Both the position numbers and the translations under genes were made by a program. From positions 1 to 41,593 of the forward strand of contig JAFGTQ010000061.1 in the NCBI GenBank assembly GCA_016934015.1: a stretch of DNA of 41,593 nucleotides, written 5' to 3'. Each line of letters starts with the position of its first letter. Within the stretch, counting starts at the first letter, position 1. The notes under the pieces were generated by a model. The model was not told the origin of the DNA. It saw only the letters and a list, made by a program, of their open reading frames with translations, and searched no databases. The stretch is from Acholeplasmataceae bacterium (GTDB taxonomy: Bacteria; Bacillota_I; Bacilli_A; Acholeplasmatales; Acholeplasmataceae). Of the stretch, positions 23,640 to 31,974 are shown one piece after another.

Positions 23640-24436
23640 GATGCTGCCTCCTCATATTTAAAGTCATTGGCAAGCAAAAACTCTATAACTTTTTCTACAG
23701 GTATAGAAAATGAGAATGTCGAAAAATCTTCTGATTCACCAAAATTACCTGCAAATAAAATTCCAATCACTTGAAATTGATTGTTAACAACAACACTTCC
23801 ACTGCTACCTTGTTTTACAGGAGTATCTGAAACAATGACATCAAAGTCAACTTTTATAACATCAGATATGGGATTACTGATATTGACATTTTGATAAGAT
23901 AGGACTTTTCCTAATGTAATTGCATTAGCTTGTTCGTGCGGGTAACCTAAAATTGCTATTCGCTCATCAATCATAGGATTCTTCGATGAAAATATTAAAT
24001 TCTCAATTACTAAATCACCTTTAGGCATTTTTAAGACAGCTAGATCATATGAAGTATCACTTGCCAATAGGGTTGCAGTATATTTATTTCCTTGGTAATC
24101 ATACACAGAAAAATCGGTGCGACCTTCATTTTCTGAATAAGTCACATGATTATTTGTTAAAATAAAATAGTTTGTGTCATCTTGAGTGAAAATAACACCA
24201 GACCCTGTAGAGCTTGAAAATGGCATATAATTAATCGTCTCAATCTTAACAACACTTAAAATCGTTCTGGTTGAGAGCGTATTATAATAATCGATTTTAG
24301 ATTGATAATCCTCTTTATAATATTCAAGATGCGTTGTAAATTCAAGATCGAGATCTTGATAAGTTTTTATTCCTTCACAACTCGATAAAGTAAATGTAAA
24401 TAAAATAATAACCCATAGTGCAAATAATTTCTTCAT
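23636..24436 (-). CDS. HtrA/DegP-like trypsin-fold serine protease, lipoprotein
   Basis: An extracellular membrane-anchored serine protease. The 266 residues have a signal peptide, lipobox FTLSSC (Cys20) and a trypsin-like domain. The triad is His97 (FILTNNHVTY), Asp131 (SYDLAVLKM) and Ser214 (KQGSSGSVVV). No PDZ domain follows, unlike DegP and HtrA. It ends in TGA. It leads an operon with the inactive paralogue and a PucR-type HTH protein. AAGGTGATGCC precedes the ATG. A weak promoter overlaps the suf terminator. Confidence 0.85.
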   Translation of the reverse strand: MKKLFALWVIILFTFTLSSCEGIKTYQDLDLEFTTHLEYYKEDYQSKIDYYNTLSTRTILSVVKIETINYMPFSSSTGSGVIFTQDDTNYFILTNNHVTYSENEGRTDFSVYDYQGNKYTATLLASDTSYDLAVLKMPKGDLVIENLIFSSKNPMIDERIAILGYPHEQANAITLGKVLSYQNVNISNPISDVIKVDFDVIVSDTPVKQGSSGSVVVNNQFQVIGILFAGNFGESEDFSTFSFSIPVEKVIEFLLANDFKYEEAAS

Positions 24437-24476
24437 GGCATCACCTTATTGCTATTTTACGCTATTTTGTAGAAAT

Positions 24477-24503
24477 AAAAAAGATATGAGCATTCATATC
24501 TTT
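24477..24503 (-). terminator. Intrinsic terminator of the suf operon
   Basis: Perfect 10-bp stem (24480-24489 with 24494-24503), GCAT loop and a T-rich minus-strand tail from A 24477-24482. Confidence 0.9.
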
Positions 24504-24518
24504 ATTTTTTCATTAAAA

Positions 24519-25928
24519 TTAACCAATTGACCCTTCCATCTCCAATTTAATCAACTGATTAAGTTCAATCGCATATTCCATTGGAAGTTCTTTTGCAAAT
24601 GGTTCAATAAATCCCATAACAATCATTTCAGTGGCTTCTTCTTCGGTTAACCCACGACTCATGAGATAGAATAATTGCTCTTCACTGATTTTTGAAACAG
24701 TGGCTTCATGTTCTAGGAATACATCACTATTTCTCACAATGTTTGTCGGTATGGTATCACTAAATGAATAATCATCTAAAATAATCGTATCACATTCTAC
24801 ATGGGCTTTAGCACCTTTCGCATTTTTACCAAAATCAACTTTTCCACGATAATTGACTGATCCACCACCACGACTAATCGATTTAGAAATAATGGTTGAA
24901 GTCGTGTTAGGGGCCACGTGAATCATTTTAGCTCCTGCATCTTGAATTTGATTTTTTCCAGCAAAAGCAATCGAGATTGTTGTCCCTTTTGCCCGTTCTC
25001 CAAGAAGAACACAAGATGGATACTTCATATTGACACTACTTCCAATATTTCCATCAATCCATTCCATATGCCCGTTTTCATAAACAAAGGCACGCTTAGT
25101 GACTAAATTAATAACATTAGTAGACCAGTTTTGAATGGTTGTATAACGACATGTTGCATCTTTTTCAACAATAATTTCAACAATTGCGGCGTGAAGTGAA
25201 TCCCTTGAATAAACAGGGGCGGTACAGCCCTCAACATAATTCACTGAAGCACCTTCATCGACGATAATTAATGTTCTTTCAAACTGTCCCATCTGATCAG
25301 AATTAATTCTAAAATACGATTGTAAAGGCTTTTCAACTTTGACACCTTTAGGGACATAAATGAATGATCCACCACTCCATACAGCGCTGTTTAATGCTGC
25401 ATATTTATTATCATTAAATGGAATTATCTTACCAAAATATTTTTTAACTAAATCTGGATGTTCGCGAAGTGCAGTATCTGTATCTACATAGATAACACCT
25501 AATTCATCTAATTCTTTCATTGTGTTATGATAGACAACTTCACTTTCAAATTGTGTCGATACACCAGCTAAATAATTACGTTCAGCTTCGGGGATTCCTA
25601 ATTTTTCAAAAGTTTCTTTAATTTCAATCGGGACCTCATCCCAACTTGTCTCAGCTCGATCACTTGCTCTTAAAAAATATGTAAAATCATCAAAATCGAT
25701 AAACGAAAGATCTGGACCCCAGGTTGGATTTTTCAATTCTAAAAACTTTTTATAGCTTTTTAAACGAAAATCAAGCATCCACTCAGGCTCACCCTTCATT
25801 TTCGAGATCGTTCTTAATTTATCTTCATCAAGCCCTTTTCCGGTATCATAAACTGGCTTTGATTCTGTGTGGAACCCAAACTGATAATCACCGACAATGG
25901 CATCTATTTTCTTTTTGTTATCATCCAT
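24519..25928 (-). CDS. sufB: Fe-S cluster assembly protein SufB
   Basis: SufB is the scaffold of the SufBCD complex that assembles Fe-S clusters in the cytosol. The 469-residue protein has the beta-helix core and the conserved [17 protein letters not shown] region, and ends in [16 protein letters not shown]. The start at 25928 has AAGGAGGAAG upstream and the last 8 bases of sufU overlap it. An upstream start (frame open to 25991) is less likely. It is the last gene of sufCDSUB. Confidence 0.98.
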   Translation of the reverse strand: MDDNKKKIDAIVGDYQFGFHTESKPVYDTGKGLDEDKLRTISKMKGEPEWMLDFRLKSYKKFLELKNPTWGPDLSFIDFDDFTYFLRASDRAETSWDEVPIEIKETFEKLGIPEAERNYLAGVSTQFESEVVYHNTMKELDELGVIYVDTDTALREHPDLVKKYFGKIIPFNDNKYAALNSAVWSGGSFIYVPKGVKVEKPLQSYFRINSDQMGQFERTLIIVDEGASVNYVEGCTAPVYSRDSLHAAIVEIIVEKDATCRYTTIQNWSTNVINLVTKRAFVYENGHMEWIDGNIGSSVNMKYPSCVLLGERAKGTTISIAFAGKNQIQDAGAKMIHVAPNTTSTIISKSISRGGGSVNYRGKVDFGKNAKGAKAHVECDTIILDDYSFSDTIPTNIVRNSDVFLEHEATVSKISEEQLFYLMSRGLTEEEATEMIVMGFIEPFAKELPMEYAIELNQLIKLEMEGSIG

Positions 25929-26367
25929 GTTGTTCTTCCTCCTTAATTTTTTTGATTCCTTGTTCCACCGCTTTCCATGCCAGTGTTGCACATTTTATAC
26001 GTGCGGGAAACTGTGAAACTCCTTGATAAACAATTGCATCTCCTTTAAGAATTTCCGGATTATATGGATATCCTTTAATGAGCTCATAAAACTCTGATAT
26101 GATTTTTATGGCTTGATCAATGTCTTGACCTTTTAATGTTTCTGTCATCACACTCGCACTTGAACAACAAATAGAACACCCAGTACCTTGATGTCTTATA
26201 TCATCTATTTTGTGGTCTTTAACATGCATTTGTATGGTCATCTCATCACCACAACTTGGATTATTCAAATGGATCATCAAATAGCTTGAATCTGCAACCA
26301 AACCTTTATTTTTAGGATGCTTGTAGTGGTCCATAATCACTTGACGATAAAGTTGTTCAATGTTCAT
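25921..26367 (-). CDS. sufU: Fe-S assembly sulfur carrier SufU
   Basis: A zinc-bound sulfur-transfer partner of SufS in Firmicutes. In 148 residues the ligands are at Cys39 and Asp41 (NPSCGD), Cys64 (GTGCSICC) and Cys126 (RIKCATLAW). Two extra cysteines follow Cys64, at 67 and 68, where I expect Ser-Met-type residues. It overlaps sufB by 8 bases and follows sufS by 10 bases. Confidence 0.95.
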   Translation of the reverse strand: MNIEQLYRQVIMDHYKHPKNKGLVADSSYLMIHLNNPSCGDEMTIQMHVKDHKIDDIRHQGTGCSICCSSASVMTETLKGQDIDQAIKIISEFYELIKGYPYNPEILKGDAIVYQGVSQFPARIKCATLAWKAVEQGIKKIKEEEQHG

Positions 26368-26377
26368 AATAATCTCC

Positions 26378-27583
26378 TTAAAATTGTCTGAAGAAATCCC
26401 TAGCTGCTATGACACTTTGAATAAATACATCACAATCGTGTCGGTCATTATATACATGAATTGATGCTCTAAGTGTTGATTGAACACCTAAAAATTGACT
26501 CACGAGTTGTGCACAATGGTGCCCAGCTCTTACACTTACTTTTGTACTATCTAGCATTGTAGCAATATCATGAGGATGAACACCATCTATATTAAATGCA
26601 ATGACAGGATTATCTGATGTTTTATTATAGATAGTTACTCCTTCAACTTTCATGAGTTGTTTTAATAAATATTGATGAATTTCGTGGGTGTGATGATGCA
26701 TATCATCAAATCCTACTGATTCAATATAATCAATGGCTGCTGATAAACCAATCGCACCACTTATTACAGGTGTCCCCGCTTCAAAACGAAGTGGTGCATC
26801 CTTAAATGTCACTGAATCTTTCGTGACTTGATCAACCATTTCTCCACCGTACTCATAGGGTTCTATTTGGTTCAAGAGTTTTTCTTTTCCGTATAGAACT
26901 CCAACACCTGATGGACCAAACATTTTATGTCCAGAAAAAGCTAAAAAATCAACATCCAGCTTTTTTACATCTAATTTCATATGTGGTGCTGATTGAGCTG
27001 CATCTAAAATGACAATTGCATTTTTTTCATGTGCAAGTCTTGTTATTTCTTCTATCGGAGTTAAATAGCCCATGACATTTGATACATGTGTAATAGCAAC
27101 TATTTTTGTTTGATTAGTTAATACTTTTTTAAAACCTTCTACTGTAATTCTTCCTTCGTCTGTCAACGGGATATATACTAACTTTGCTCCGGTTTTTTGA
27201 GCTGCTATCATCCAAGGTAATAACGATGAATGATGTTCAAGTTCACTAGTAATAATCTCATCGCCAGGTTTAAGTGTGTGTAGAAAAGCTTGAGCAACCA
27301 AATTAAGCGCTGAAGTTGTTCCTCTCGTAAAAATGATTTCTTCTTCCTTAGCATTAATAAATCTTGCCACATTTTGACGAGCATGCTCATATAATGCTGT
27401 AGCTTCATAAGCAAGATCATAGACACCACGATGAACATTTACTCCTAAAGCCTGATAATAATGGGTAACTTCATCAATAGAGCGCTTTACCTTAAGTGAA
27501 GATGCAGCACTATCAAAAAAGATAAGATTAGGATGTGTTTGGTAAATCGGAAAATCTTTGCGGATTTTATTTACATCAATCAT
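26378..27583 (-). CDS. sufS: Cysteine desulfurase SufS
   Basis: A PLP enzyme that removes sulfur from cysteine and passes it to SufU. The 401 residues have PLP Lys220 (FSGHKMFGPSG), the EHHSSLLPW segment, and the active Cys357 in RAGHHCAQL. These are all class II features. It overlaps sufD by 4 bases. Its sulfur could also serve ThiI, since no separate desulfurase is in the window; that is inference. Confidence 0.97.
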   Translation of the reverse strand: MIDVNKIRKDFPIYQTHPNLIFFDSAASSLKVKRSIDEVTHYYQALGVNVHRGVYDLAYEATALYEHARQNVARFINAKEEEIIFTRGTTSALNLVAQAFLHTLKPGDEIITSELEHHSSLLPWMIAAQKTGAKLVYIPLTDEGRITVEGFKKVLTNQTKIVAITHVSNVMGYLTPIEEITRLAHEKNAIVILDAAQSAPHMKLDVKKLDVDFLAFSGHKMFGPSGVGVLYGKEKLLNQIEPYEYGGEMVDQVTKDSVTFKDAPLRFEAGTPVISGAIGLSAAIDYIESVGFDDMHHHTHEIHQYLLKQLMKVEGVTIYNKTSDNPVIAFNIDGVHPHDIATMLDSTKVSVRAGHHCAQLVSQFLGVQSTLRASIHVYNDRHDCDVFIQSVIAARDFFRQF

Positions 27584-28455
27584 ATTCTTGAGTTTACGAG
27601 ATTGACGAATCTTTCTTTTAAAGGTTCATCATCGATTTCATCGATGACCGGTTTTAAAAAGCCATTAATAATCAATTTTTCAGCCTCTTGTTGTGTTAAA
27701 CCACGACTTTTCAAGTAATAAAGCACATCTTCTTCAATTTTACCAATCGTTGCACCGTGTCCAGCTTTAACATCATACTCATCGATTAATAAAATAGGGT
27801 TGACCTCAACAATCGCTTGATCCGATGTGATGATACCTTTTAAGGTTTGGAAAGCATTCGCATTCTTCATACCTTTCTCAATTTTTTCAACACCATTTAA
27901 AATTATTTTTCCTTGTTTGTTTGCAATCCCAATGTTTGTCATATCACCAATGGTATTTGGAGCTTTGTGAACAATTAACACATCAATATTTTGTTGATTT
28001 TCATCTGATGATACAGCAACAGCTCGCATTTTAACTTCAGCACCTTCACCAATTAAATCAACGTGCATTTTTGCATCAATAATATCACTCACAAACCCAC
28101 CTAATAAATCGAGCTTAGCATCACGTTCAGCAGTAAAATAATGTTCAACTAAACCTTTTTTACTTTTTAATTCGCTTACTAATAAATATTTGACATGGCT
28201 ATTTTTCTTTGCAAGTAAATCAAAATGATATTGACTGGCTTCAAGGGTGTCATTTTGTACTTCTAAAATGATTTTAATACTTGTATTTTCTGAAACAATG
28301 ATTTTTAATGATTCATTATGATCATCCAAAATGGTAATTTTTATCGGATCTTGAAATGCTATATTCTTTGGAATGGTTAATGTCTGATTATCATAAACAA
28401 AATCTTTAGGTAATTTTGTTTGGACCATCTGTTCTTTAATCAGTATTTCTCTCAT
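27580..28455 (-). CDS. sufD: Fe-S cluster assembly protein SufD
   Basis: Partner of SufB in the SufBCD complex. It is 291 residues, short for the family (about 430 in Bacillus), with most of the missing part at the N terminus. It keeps the C-terminal beta-helix and the helical end DVLYYLKSRGLTQQEAEKLI, which contacts SufC. It overlaps sufC by one base (TAATG) and sufS by 4 bases. The shortness is worth noting, although compact SufD proteins occur in reduced genomes. Confidence 0.92.
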   Translation of the reverse strand: MREILIKEQMVQTKLPKDFVYDNQTLTIPKNIAFQDPIKITILDDHNESLKIIVSENTSIKIILEVQNDTLEASQYHFDLLAKKNSHVKYLLVSELKSKKGLVEHYFTAERDAKLDLLGGFVSDIIDAKMHVDLIGEGAEVKMRAVAVSSDENQQNIDVLIVHKAPNTIGDMTNIGIANKQGKIILNGVEKIEKGMKNANAFQTLKGIITSDQAIVEVNPILLIDEYDVKAGHGATIGKIEEDVLYYLKSRGLTQQEAEKLIINGFLKPVIDEIDDEPLKERFVNLVNSRI

Positions 28456-29222
28456 TATTCTTCGCCTTCAGCAAATTCAATTCCGAGTTCATCTTTAATC
28501 CATTCATAACCATTCTTATCAATCTTTTCAATAAGTTCTTGTCCACCACTTAACACAATTTTACCATCAATCATAATATGAACATTTGTAGGTTTGATAT
28601 GGTCTAAAATTCGTTGATAATGGGTAATGAGAATACAACCAAAGTTTTCATCAACAAGGTCACTTACATTTTCACCAACAATTTTTAATGCATCAACATC
28701 CAATCCTGAATCAATTTCATCTAAAATAGCAAATTTTGGACGAATGACTTTAAGCTGCAATATTTCATTTCTTTTACGTTCTCCACCACTAAATCCTTCA
28801 TTTAAATATCGATGCGCTAGATCTGGACGCATTTTTAATTCTTCAACGACTTTCTCATACTTTAATGCAAACTCAAATAAACCAACTTCTTTACCCGAAG
28901 TTGCACGAAGTGCTTGACGCATGAAATCACTATTTGTGACTCCAGGAACTTCTGCAGGATATTGCATCGCTAAAAATAAACCTGCTCTTGCACGTTCATC
29001 AACTTCAAGATCTAATAAATTTATTCCGTCTAATAAAGCTTCGCCTTCAGTAACTACGTATTTTGGATGGCCCATAAGCGCACTAGCAAGTGTTGATTTA
29101 CCCGTGCCATTTGGTCCCATAATTGCGTGAACTTCACCAGAATTGACCACAAGGTCAACTCCTTTTAATATTTCTTTCCCTTCGATACCAACATGTAAGT
29201 TATGAATCTCTAATTTTGCCAT
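28455..29222 (-). CDS. sufC: Fe-S assembly ATPase SufC
   Basis: ABC-type ATPase of the SufBCD complex. The 255 residues have Walker A GPNGTGKST (36-44), the SufC-specific FSGGERKRNEILQL signature, Walker B FAILDEIDSGLDVDAL and an H-loop ITHYQR. It is the first gene of the operon with AAGGAGG 7-13 bases before the ATG. Confidence 0.98.
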   Translation of the reverse strand: MAKLEIHNLHVGIEGKEILKGVDLVVNSGEVHAIMGPNGTGKSTLASALMGHPKYVVTEGEALLDGINLLDLEVDERARAGLFLAMQYPAEVPGVTNSDFMRQALRATSGKEVGLFEFALKYEKVVEELKMRPDLAHRYLNEGFSGGERKRNEILQLKVIRPKFAILDEIDSGLDVDALKIVGENVSDLVDENFGCILITHYQRILDHIKPTNVHIMIDGKIVLSGGQELIEKIDKNGYEWIKDELGIEFAEGEE

Positions 29223-29249
29223 AGTAGGTCCTCCTTAATTTCCAAAACT

Positions 29250-29255
29250 ATTATA
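29250..29255 (-). promoter_or_regulatory. -10 element of the suf operon promoter
   Basis: TATAAT on the minus strand, 28 bases before sufC. The -35 at 17-18 bases is poor. I see no iron- or sulfur-responsive site I could name. Confidence 0.5.
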
Positions 29256-29377
29256 TAACATTATGTTTTATAAAGCCATTTATATGCTAATAAGCCTGTT
29301 TTTAACATGGTAACGGTTTTATGTAAATTTTGTGCAAATAACATGAATTATTATTCACATTAATATATAATGATAGT
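29256..29377. other. Intergenic stretch between the suf promoter and the candidate small RNA
   Basis: AT-rich DNA with no open reading frame carrying a ribosome site. It holds the weak upstream part of the suf promoter and, on the plus strand, TATAAT at 29366-29371. The remaining bases to 29602 contain the candidate RNA, its terminator and the next gene's promoter. Confidence 0.6.
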
Positions 29378-29530
29378 GTATCTGGTACTTTTTCATGATC
29401 AAGATACAAAGCATTGTATTTTTCTCCCAAAAAATACACAATCAAAACTTTAAATGATGATTGGACTGCCATCCACAACTCATTATTTAAATAAATGATT
29501 GTCGAACTTCAAAGAAGTTCGCTTTTTTTT
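29378..29530 (+). ncRNA. Candidate small RNA with C-rich loop and intrinsic terminator
   Basis: A transcript of about 150 bases is suggested by a TATAAT at 29366-29371 (without a good -35) and a strong terminator at 29503-29530. Three stem-loops precede it: GTATCT/AGATAC (29378-29383 with 29402-29407); GTATTTTT/AAAAATAC (29416-29423 with 29430-29437) with loop CTCCCA; and TGGA/TCCA (29462-29465 with 29472-29475). The CTCCC loop resembles the C-rich loops that Firmicutes small RNAs use against Shine-Dalgarno sequences. Small open frames inside lack ribosome sites. A leader of the downstream gene is the alternative, but that gene has its own promoter after the terminator. Confidence 0.4.
29503..29530 (+). 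terminator. Terminator at the end of the candidate small RNA
   Basis: 8-bp stem CGAACTTC/GAAGTTCG (29503-29510 with 29514-29521), AAA loop, then eight T after one C. No protein gene ends upstream of it on this strand. Confidence 0.85.
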
Positions 29531-29537
29531 ATTGTCT

Positions 29538-29566
29538 TTGACGAAATGTTTAAATTATTATATAAT
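29538..29566 (+). promoter_or_regulatory. Promoter of the S41 lipoprotein gene
   Basis: TTGACG (29538-29543), 17 bases, TATAAT (29561-29566). It starts 8 bases after the preceding T-run. Confidence 0.85.
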
Positions 29567-29602
29567 GTCAATAATAGCAACATTACAGAAAAGAGGATTA
29601 CA

Positions 29603-31849
29603 ATGAAAGCAAAATTACTGTTTTTTTCTTTATTTGCCTTATTTTTTCTATTTGGATGCACTCCAAAAGAAGAAATAATTATACCTGAAGTATTCTACAC
29701 TGTTACTTTTAATGTTGACGGTGGTTCGAGCGTCGATAAAGTGGTTGTAGAATCTGGTAAAACCATTACAACCCCTAATACACCAACAAAAGATGAATTT
29801 ATTTTTAGTGGTTGGTTTTCTGATGAAAGCCTAAATACGCCATTCGATTTTAGTAAACCTATTACTGGCAATACAACAGTATATGCAAAATGGAGTGAAG
29901 AACCCATTTCATATCTTGATCTAATTGAAGAGGACATGGCACTATTAGAAATGCCTTCTACTGTTGGACAAGCAACAACGATTGTTTTACCAAAAATAGG
30001 TACAAAAAATAATTCTACAATTACTTGGGGAATTAGTGATACATCAGTCATGAACAGTCATGGAATCATCTTTCACCCTACAAAATCAGAGGATGATGTC
30101 AATGTTACGTTAATTGCAAATTTTAGTCTTGAAGGCGTAACAGCAAAAAAAGAGTTTCAAGTAACTGTTCCTTCAATTGAATCATTAGTTATCGATGATA
30201 AGATTGAATTGCCCTTTACAAATATGACATCAGAGTATACAGTTTTAGATACTGCATTAAGTACATTTTATGCGGTTGATAACGCAATTCCTTATGTAGA
30301 TGTTACTGAATTTTTAGCCATGATTGATGGACTTATTTATTTTGAAGAACTTGAATTTATCGAAACTGAAAATGGTTTAATCATCAGTTATTCTATTGAA
30401 TATGAAGAAACAGATGACCTCGGTAATGTGATAAGTACTGAGACTTATACATATGAAATGACCATTGATTTCGAGCTAGATACTGTTACAGTGGATTCGC
30501 TTAGTTTTTTTGACGGATACATTCAAGAAACAGAAACAGATTATGGTGCTGGATTAACATATCTTGATTCTTACGTTGAAGATGGTGATGAAGTTACATT
30601 TTATTTAAGTGATTATCGTTTCGATCTCATCAAGCATGAAGTTGGAGATGAAACCTACTTCCTTTTTCCATTCCATATTGCAAACCTGCTTTTTACAAGT
30701 GGTTCTTACTATAACGTATACTACAATGGTGATGCCTATTATGGTATTTACTCATTTCCTGATCCTGATGATGAAGAGGGAGAAACTGAAGATGGAAGAG
30801 CATTCTTAGCACTCAAAGAAAGTTCATTAAACAATACAAAAATACATCCTGAAGTGCTTGTTTCTACTTATGATATGCTAGTTTTTACACTTGATCATTT
30901 CTATGGTTTAAAAGAACAAAGAGGCATAACGTCATATTATGATGTTTTATCCACAACACGAGATAGTTTTATGACTGGTAAAACAAGAGATTTAACCAAT
31001 GGTCTATTCAATATTGTGAATAAAACACTGGATGATCTTCACTCAAGTTATCATTTTTCCGGATTCTATGAGCCTTATACACACCGTTTATCCCTTACTT
31101 CTATATCCCAAGTTGGAGAGAATGTTCACCAATGGTATGATGTATTATGGAGTGTCCAAGATGTTTTAGAAGCTGCATATCCTGACAGTGAAAATAATCT
31201 TCCACCAGATTATCGTTTCATTGATAATAATAAAACAGCCATTATTTATCTTGATGGTTTTGAGACTGCCACAGTTGAAGATCCAGATGGTCCAGATTCA
31301 AATCGGTTCATGCAAGAAGTCATGGCTGCAATCTTAGAAGAAAATCCAAATGTAGAAAATATTGTGGTTGACTTAAGTTATAATACAGGTGGAAATTTAG
31401 GAGCTCTTCTTAGAGTTTTAGGATTTATGACTGAAGAACCAATTGAAATGAGTTACATGAATCCACTGGACAACTCTCGTATTACTTATTTTGTAGAAGT
31501 TGATACAATGGCTAAAACTGATGTTAATTGGTTTATACTCACAAGCAAAGTCACATTTAGTGCTGCAAATCTAATGACATCCATTGCGAAAGACATGGGA
31601 TTTGCCACAATCATTGGAACTCAAACTGGTGGTGGGGCATCTTCTATTACACCGATTGTATTACCAGATGGAACTTTCATTCACATGAGCAGTTTAAATG
31701 TTTTAAGCTATCGAATTGGAAATGAAACTGATGGATATACTTATTTCTCTATTGAAGATGGCATTACACCAGATTATGTATTAGCCGTGATTGACAGCCA
31801 AAATAACTTGAAAATTGCAGAAGTCATCGAACAAGCATTATCCAATTAA
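29603..31849 (+). CDS. Lipoprotein with InlB B-repeat, Ig-like domain and S41-family protease domain
   Basis: A 748-residue surface protein. The signal peptide ends in FLFGC (Cys19). A Listeria-Bacteroides/InlB B-type repeat follows (about 30-100, ending TTVYAKW), then a bacterial Ig-like beta domain (about 105-195) and a long middle region. The C-terminal S41 peptidase has NIVVDLSYNTGGN, TSKVTFSAANLM (Ser653 in the nucleophile position) and IGTQTGGGASS. It could process extracellular proteins or peptides. The start has AGAGGAT upstream and ATG at 29603; the longer frame covers the promoter. It is a single-gene unit. Confidence 0.85.
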   Translation: MKAKLLFFSLFALFFLFGCTPKEEIIIPEVFYTVTFNVDGGSSVDKVVVESGKTITTPNTPTKDEFIFSGWFSDESLNTPFDFSKPITGNTTVYAKWSEEPISYLDLIEEDMALLEMPSTVGQATTIVLPKIGTKNNSTITWGISDTSVMNSHGIIFHPTKSEDDVNVTLIANFSLEGVTAKKEFQVTVPSIESLVIDDKIELPFTNMTSEYTVLDTALSTFYAVDNAIPYVDVTEFLAMIDGLIYFEELEFIETENGLIISYSIEYEETDDLGNVISTETYTYEMTIDFELDTVTVDSLSFFDGYIQETETDYGAGLTYLDSYVEDGDEVTFYLSDYRFDLIKHEVGDETYFLFPFHIANLLFTSGSYYNVYYNGDAYYGIYSFPDPDDEEGETEDGRAFLALKESSLNNTKIHPEVLVSTYDMLVFTLDHFYGLKEQRGITSYYDVLSTTRDSFMTGKTRDLTNGLFNIVNKTLDDLHSSYHFSGFYEPYTHRLSLTSISQVGENVHQWYDVLWSVQDVLEAAYPDSENNLPPDYRFIDNNKTAIIYLDGFETATVEDPDGPDSNRFMQEVMAAILEENPNVENIVVDLSYNTGGNLGALLRVLGFMTEEPIEMSYMNPLDNSRITYFVEVDTMAKTDVNWFILTSKVTFSAANLMTSIAKDMGFATIIGTQTGGGASSITPIVLPDGTFIHMSSLNVLSYRIGNETDGYTYFSIEDGITPDYVLAVIDSQNNLKIAEVIEQALSN

Positions 31850-31865
31850 AGTTAAACATTAATAA

Positions 31866-31897
31866 AAAGCGCCTTTAAAAGAAAGGTGCTTTTTTTA
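31866..31897 (+). terminator. Intrinsic terminator of the S41 lipoprotein gene
   Basis: 11-bp stem with one G-T pair (31866-31876 with 31882-31892) and a T-run. Confidence 0.9.
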
Positions 31898-31935
31898 TTT
31901 TAATATAAATATTTTATCATTAAGAAGATTTAAAT

Positions 31936-31966
31936 AAAAAAGCACTTTGATGTTTTCACAAAGTGC
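31936..31966 (-). terminator. Intrinsic terminator of the opp operon
   Basis: 8-bp perfect stem GCACTTTG/CAAAGTGC (31942-31949 with 31959-31966) and a T-run on the minus strand. It is the only terminator seen after oppB. Confidence 0.85.
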
Positions 31967-31974
31967 CTTAATTT

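Noticed and set aside
24437-24476. Confident promoter for the htrA-like operon
   Set aside because: Only a TAAAAT (complement of 24454-24459) without a -35 or extended element; too weak to list as a feature.
29395-29496. Two tiny open frames (20 and 14 codons) inside the candidate small RNA
   Set aside because: Neither has a ribosome site, and the codons overlap the stem-loop structure.
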